NCBI GenBank assembly: GCA_031282235.1
Contig: JAITED010000163.1
Span: 1-17,953, forward strand
DNA length: 17,953 nucleotides
DNA from: Propionibacteriaceae bacterium
Lineage (GTDB): Bacteria; Actinomycetota; Actinomycetes; Propionibacteriales; Propionibacteriaceae
Direction of reading: 5' to 3'
Under the pieces are notes generated by a model. It was not told the DNA's origin. It ran no database searches and saw only the letters and a program-made list of their open reading frames with translations. Positions 15,217 to 17,953 of this stretch are shown here, piece by piece. Position numbers and translations under genes: made by a program. Each line of letters starts with the position of its first letter. The first letter of the stretch is position 1.

Positions 15217-15242
15217 TTGTTGACTATCAGAAAGTGTACGAC

Positions 15243-16637
15243 GTGGCATCAAAAAAGTCCGCAAAAGTGGATACTGCGCCCAACGAGGTGGCAGCTAAGT
15301 CAGTTACTAGTGCATCGGAGAAGGCTGCCAAGACGCGCCAGCGGGCGGTCGAGCCCGCTGTTGCTGCTGCCGCTGACCCCAGTTCTATCGCCGCTATCGA
15401 GTTGATAGCGGACTTGCAGCTTGTTGACGGCGAGGACGACTCCGCAGAGGAGGAGTTCTTGGTGCCCACCATCGAGGACGTTATCAGCGACCTTGACCCC
15501 ACTGATGCCGAGGTGGATGGCGATGAGTTGGTGGTTCCGATAGGCCGGAAACGTACCCTTGACGACATCGACGATGCCGACTTTGAGCCGGGCGAGATGG
15601 AACGCGAAGAAGCGGAGTTGCTGGGCAACGAGTTGGACGAGAAGGCCACGGAGGATTTGGGCGGGTTCTCCGTATCGGATTCCGATGATTCCGACGAACC
15701 CGAGGTGCAGGTCACGTCCGCTGGGGCCACCGCTGACCCGGTGAAAGACTATCTGAAGCAGATTGGCAAGGTGGCGTTGTTGAACGCCGAGATGGAAGTG
15801 GACCTTGCCAAACGTATTGAGACCGGCCTGTTCGCAGAGGAGCGGCTGCACAACCCGAAGTTTGATGCCAGCCCCGAACTGCGTGACGACTACGAGTGGA
15901 TTATCGCGGACGGTCGCCGCGCTAAGAATCACCTGTTGGAAGCCAACCTGCGTTTAGTGGTGAGCTTAGCTAAGCGCTACACCGGGCGCGGCATGTTGTT
16001 CCTTGACCTGATTCAAGAGGGCAACTTGGGGTTGATTAGGGCAGTTGAGAAGTTCGACTACACCAAGGGTTACAAGTTCTCTACGTATGCCACTTGGTGG
16101 ATTAAGCAGGCCATCACGCGCGCTATGGCTGACCAAGCCCGTACTATCCGTATCCCGGTGCATATGGTTGAGGTCATCAACAAGCTGGCGCGGGTGCAGC
16201 GCCAGATGCTGCAGGATTTGGGTCGGGAACCAACGCCGGAGGAACTGGCCGTAGAGCTGGATATGACTCCCGAAAAAGTCATCGAAGTGCAGAAATATGG
16301 CCGCGAACCCATCAGTCTCCACACCCCGCTGGGTGAAGATGGTGACTCCGAGTTCGGTGACTTGATTGAGGATTCCGAAGCCATCGTGCCTGCGGAAGCT
16401 GTCAACTTTACCTTGCTGCAGGAACAGCTCAACTGCGTATTGGATTCGCTGTCGGAGCGCGAAGCAGGCGTCGTGCAGATGCGTTTCGGTCTCACAGACG
16501 GCCAGCCCAAAACCTTAGACGACATCGGCAAAGTGTACGGGGTGACCCGTGAACGTATCCGTCAAATCGAAAGTAAGACGATGAGCAAGCTGCGCCACCC
16601 CTCCCGCTCGCAGGTGCTCCGCGATTACCTTGACTGA
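15243..16637 (+). CDS. rpoD: primary sigma factor RpoD/SigA
   Basis: The protein has 464 residues from GTG 15243 (VASKKSAKVDTAP), with AGAAAG 8 nt upstream. The in-frame TTG at 15180 lies inside the leader hairpin and is rejected. Residues 1-160 are an Ala/Lys-rich start followed by a strongly acidic stretch, typical of actinobacterial SigA. Region 1.2 begins at DPVKDYLKQIG (165-175). Region 2 is canonical (NLRLVVSLAKRYTGRGMLF, DLIQEGNLGLIRAVEKFDY, FSTYATWWIKQAI). Region 3 follows, and region 4.2 is TLDDIGKVYGVTRERIRQIE (about 424-444) with the full -35-contacting RERIRQ. The ending HPSRSQVLRDYLD is the usual one. It directs housekeeping transcription. It is divergent from a second sigma gene and followed 21 bp later by the YdcF-like gene. 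Confidence 0.97.
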   Translation: MASKKSAKVDTAPNEVAAKSVTSASEKAAKTRQRAVEPAVAAAADPSSIAAIELIADLQLVDGEDDSAEEEFLVPTIEDVISDLDPTDAEVDGDELVVPIGRKRTLDDIDDADFEPGEMEREEAELLGNELDEKATEDLGGFSVSDSDDSDEPEVQVTSAGATADPVKDYLKQIGKVALLNAEMEVDLAKRIETGLFAEERLHNPKFDASPELRDDYEWIIADGRRAKNHLLEANLRLVVSLAKRYTGRGMLFLDLIQEGNLGLIRAVEKFDYTKGYKFSTYATWWIKQAITRAMADQARTIRIPVHMVEVINKLARVQRQMLQDLGREPTPEELAVELDMTPEKVIEVQKYGREPISLHTPLGEDGDSEFGDLIEDSEAIVPAEAVNFTLLQEQLNCVLDSLSEREAGVVQMRFGLTDGQPKTLDDIGKVYGVTRERIRQIESKTMSKLRHPSRSQVLRDYLD

Positions 16638-16645
16638 ACACCTGG

Positions 16646-16651
16646 TAGGGT
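16646..16651 (+). promoter_or_regulatory. -10 element for a leaderless start at 16659
   Basis: TAGGGT fits TAnnnT and ends 7 nt before GTG 16659. It lies in the 21-bp gap after rpoD, so the YdcF-like gene may have its own start in addition to read-through. Confidence 0.35.
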
Positions 16652-16658
16652 CAATGGC

Positions 16659-17684
16659 GTGGGCTGGGTAGTTATTTGCGGATTATTGTTGGTTGGTGCC
16701 GCCGTTGGTATTGCGCTGGAACCGCGTCAGCTGTGGTCGGCTAACGTAGCGCTGGCGGCGCTACTGATTGCGGTGCTGCTCGGATTCCGCGAGTTCATCG
16801 ATGTGGTGGATAGAACCCCCAGCTATTTGGGCGCGCTCAGCCTAGTAGCGCTGTTTGCGCTGCTCATCTTGATGATGGTGGTGTTGGGGTTTGCGCTGTT
16901 GTGGAACGGTTTGGTGATGTGGCGGCGCGAGGGGCGTTCTTTGGGCAATTCGCTCTCGCTGTTGGCGGGTATGGGGGTGCTCGCATACATCATCAGCGGG
17001 CTCCTTGTGATTGTGCTTACCTCGGAGAGGCTGTTTTTGTGGACGTTTCTGCTCGGGTTGCCGTTGGCTTATTTGAGCTACGGTTTCCTGGCGTATCTGC
17101 TATATTCAGCCTGCTATCAGCGTTTTACTAGGCGTTTCGCTAAAGCAAAGGCAGCTGTGGTGGTGCTGGGAGCCGGGCTGATTCAAGGGCGGGTGACTCC
17201 GCTGCTCGCCAGTAGGTTGGACATGGGTCAGGTGGTGCTCGCCCAATCCCGCGCCGCTGGATGTGAGCCGCTACTGGTGGTCTCCGGTGGTCGTGGCCGC
17301 GATGAACCGCGTTCGGAAGCGGACGCTATGTCGGAGTATCTGGTGGAGCACGGCGTTCCTGCTGCCGAGATTGTAAAAGAGGACACATCGCGCACTACGC
17401 GAGAAAACATCAACAACACCAAGGCGATACTGGAAGCCAAGGGCTGTCGTGGAAAAGTGATCGCAGTGACGAACAATTTTCACGCTTTCCGCGCCGCCAC
17501 CTTGATGCGCCGTGCCAAACTGCCCGGTCAGGCGGTCGGTGCCGCTACCGCCAGCTACTTTTGGCCCTCCGCAGTGCTACGCGAATACGTTGCGCTGCTC
17601 GGTGACTCCTCTTGGATTAACAAAGTGGGGCTACTGCTCAGTTGCGTGCCACTATTGGGATACGCTATATCCCAACTGCCCTAA
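16659..17684 (+). CDS. YdcF family (DUF218) membrane protein
   Basis: The protein has 341 residues from a GTG start. Five hydrophobic helices fill residues 1-151 (about 2-20, 25-46, 57-83, 101-123 and 126-151). The DUF218 domain (about 165-315) shows VVVLGAGLIQGRVTPLL, then VVSGGRGRDE and EADAMSEYLVEHGVP. It also has the family signature SRTTRENINNTK and VTNNFHAFRAA. A hydrophobic segment near the C-terminus (GLLLSCVPLLGYAI) could be a further helix. DUF218 includes SanA and ElyC, linked to envelope integrity and peptidoglycan precursor metabolism in E. coli; the role here is inferred from that. It follows rpoD by 21 bp and precedes the small winged-helix gene by 15 bp, so all three could be co-transcribed. 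Confidence 0.93.
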   Translation: MGWVVICGLLLVGAAVGIALEPRQLWSANVALAALLIAVLLGFREFIDVVDRTPSYLGALSLVALFALLILMMVVLGFALLWNGLVMWRREGRSLGNSLSLLAGMGVLAYIISGLLVIVLTSERLFLWTFLLGLPLAYLSYGFLAYLLYSACYQRFTRRFAKAKAAVVVLGAGLIQGRVTPLLASRLDMGQVVLAQSRAAGCEPLLVVSGGRGRDEPRSEADAMSEYLVEHGVPAAEIVKEDTSRTTRENINNTKAILEAKGCRGKVIAVTNNFHAFRAATLMRRAKLPGQAVGAATASYFWPSAVLREYVALLGDSSWINKVGLLLSCVPLLGYAISQLP

Positions 17685-17699
17685 ACGAGAGGAAAGCAG

Positions 17700-17879
17700 A
17701 TGGACACCAAAGCCGAAGTGCTAGCAGTATTCGTACAAAGCGAGCAGCCACTGAAAGCCGCCGACGTAGCCACAAAGCTAGGCATCGAAAAAGCAGCCGT
17801 AGACAAAGCCATCAAAGCCCTAAAAGCCTCCGGCGAAATCGTATCCCCCAAAGTCTGCTTCTACACCGCCGCCAAATAG
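17700..17879 (+). CDS. small winged-helix-like protein
   Basis: The protein has 59 residues, MDTKAEVLAVFVQ to VCFYTAAK. The SD AGAGGAAA lies a few nt before ATG 17700. The pattern helix (TKAEVLAVFV), helix-turn-helix (LKAADVATKLGIEKAAVDKA), then IKALKASGEIVSPKVCFYT as a wing fits a minimal winged helix. Similar tiny proteins beginning MDTK and ending SPKRCYY-like are, as I recall, annotated as transcriptional regulators in other bacteria. It has no room for a ligand or dimer domain. Function is unknown; it may bind DNA or a protein partner. It is too short for many gene finders but clearly coding. Confidence 0.82.
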   Translation: MDTKAEVLAVFVQSEQPLKAADVATKLGIEKAAVDKAIKALKASGEIVSPKVCFYTAAK

Positions 17880-17883
17880 TGCG

Positions 17884-17953
17884 CTAACTACCCGTTTCAA
17901 GCTGCGCTGCCGCGAGCCACGCTATCAGCGACTCCTTTGAGGGGCTGCCGTTG
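17884..17953 (-). CDS. probable 3' end of an unidentified gene, cut by the right edge
   Basis: On the minus strand a frame enters from the right edge and ends in TAG at 17884-17886, giving about 23 residues (ending SKESLIAWLAAAQLETGS). The amphipathic helix and codon choice look coding and the position would make it convergent with the winged-helix gene. It is too short to identify. Confidence 0.35.
   Translation of the reverse strand, partial: NGSPSKESLIAWLAAAQLETGS

Larger units (their letters stand above)
14988..15242. other. 255-bp divergent control region between two sigma genes
   Basis: The rpoD-proximal half holds a promoter, palindromes and a leader hairpin, listed separately. The half proximal to the minus-strand sigma gene holds its SD and short inverted repeats (GTTGCAAC near 15067). 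I could not find a convincing -35/-10 pair for that gene. CTGTGG and CCACAG (15102-15107 and 15121-15126) form an inverted repeat just upstream of the rpoD -35. No protein-coding frame here looks real. Confidence 0.6.

Noticed and set aside
15180..15242. N-terminal extension of RpoD from TTG 15180
   Set aside because: The TTG lies inside the leader hairpin and next to the predicted transcript start, and the extra 21 residues do not look like SigA. GTG 15243 gives a typical N-terminus.

Overview
The window is about 18 kb of a moderately GC-rich chromosome (roughly 60% by eye). It carries core and conserved genes of an actinomycete-type bacterium. The strongest taxonomic clue is the left-hand block: a zincin_2-type putative metalloprotease (minus), a divergent Lon-like PDZ protein and a giant UPF0182 membrane protein. 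I recognise this as the Rv3195 / Rv3194c / Rv3193c neighbourhood of mycobacteria and other Actinomycetota. An RpoD with a long acidic N-terminus, a second primary-like sigma factor, frequent GTG starts and candidate leaderless promoters agree. A member of Actinomycetales/Actinomycetaceae is a reasonable guess, but genus cannot be read from the sequence. I see no rRNA, tRNA, CRISPR array, phage or transposase gene.

Layout. 1-789 (minus): 5' part of a zincin_2 protein running off the left edge. 974-5014 (plus): Lon-like/PDZ protein, whose catalytic Ser position appears to be Ala, then UPF0182. 5022-5134: a nested palindromic, MITE-like element between convergent genes. 5141-7887 (minus): a translationally coupled pair of M16 peptidases, the promoter-proximal one with an intact HxxEH and the second without it. 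7935-8678 (plus): DUF554 membrane protein, divergent from the M16 pair across only 47 bp, followed by a three-unit 12-bp repeat that can form alternative hairpins. 8882-9652: a cysteine-containing putative lipoprotein. 9707-13600: the HrpA helicase. 13677-14066: a small acidic protein ending in four 13-residue CCGDKPEGETTE-type repeats. 14073-14987 (minus): a group 2-like sigma factor, convergent with the repeat protein (6 nt between stops) and divergent from rpoD. 15243-16637: rpoD, with a clear promoter, a palindromic candidate operator between its -35 and -10, and a strong hairpin at the start of its leader. 16659-17684: a YdcF/DUF218 membrane protein. 17700-17879: a 59-residue winged-helix-like protein. 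17884-17953 (minus): probable 3' end of another gene.

How the parts fit. Three envelope-associated proteins of the Rv3193c-3195 type sit together. The two M16 proteins look like an active/inactive heterodimer. The back-to-back sigma factors share a 255-bp control region. The most novel-looking items are the Cys-Cys repeat protein, the rpoD leader, the palindromic element at 5022-5134, the Lon-like active-site change, and an apparent excess of the word ATACG/CGTAT across the whole window, in genes and spacers alike.
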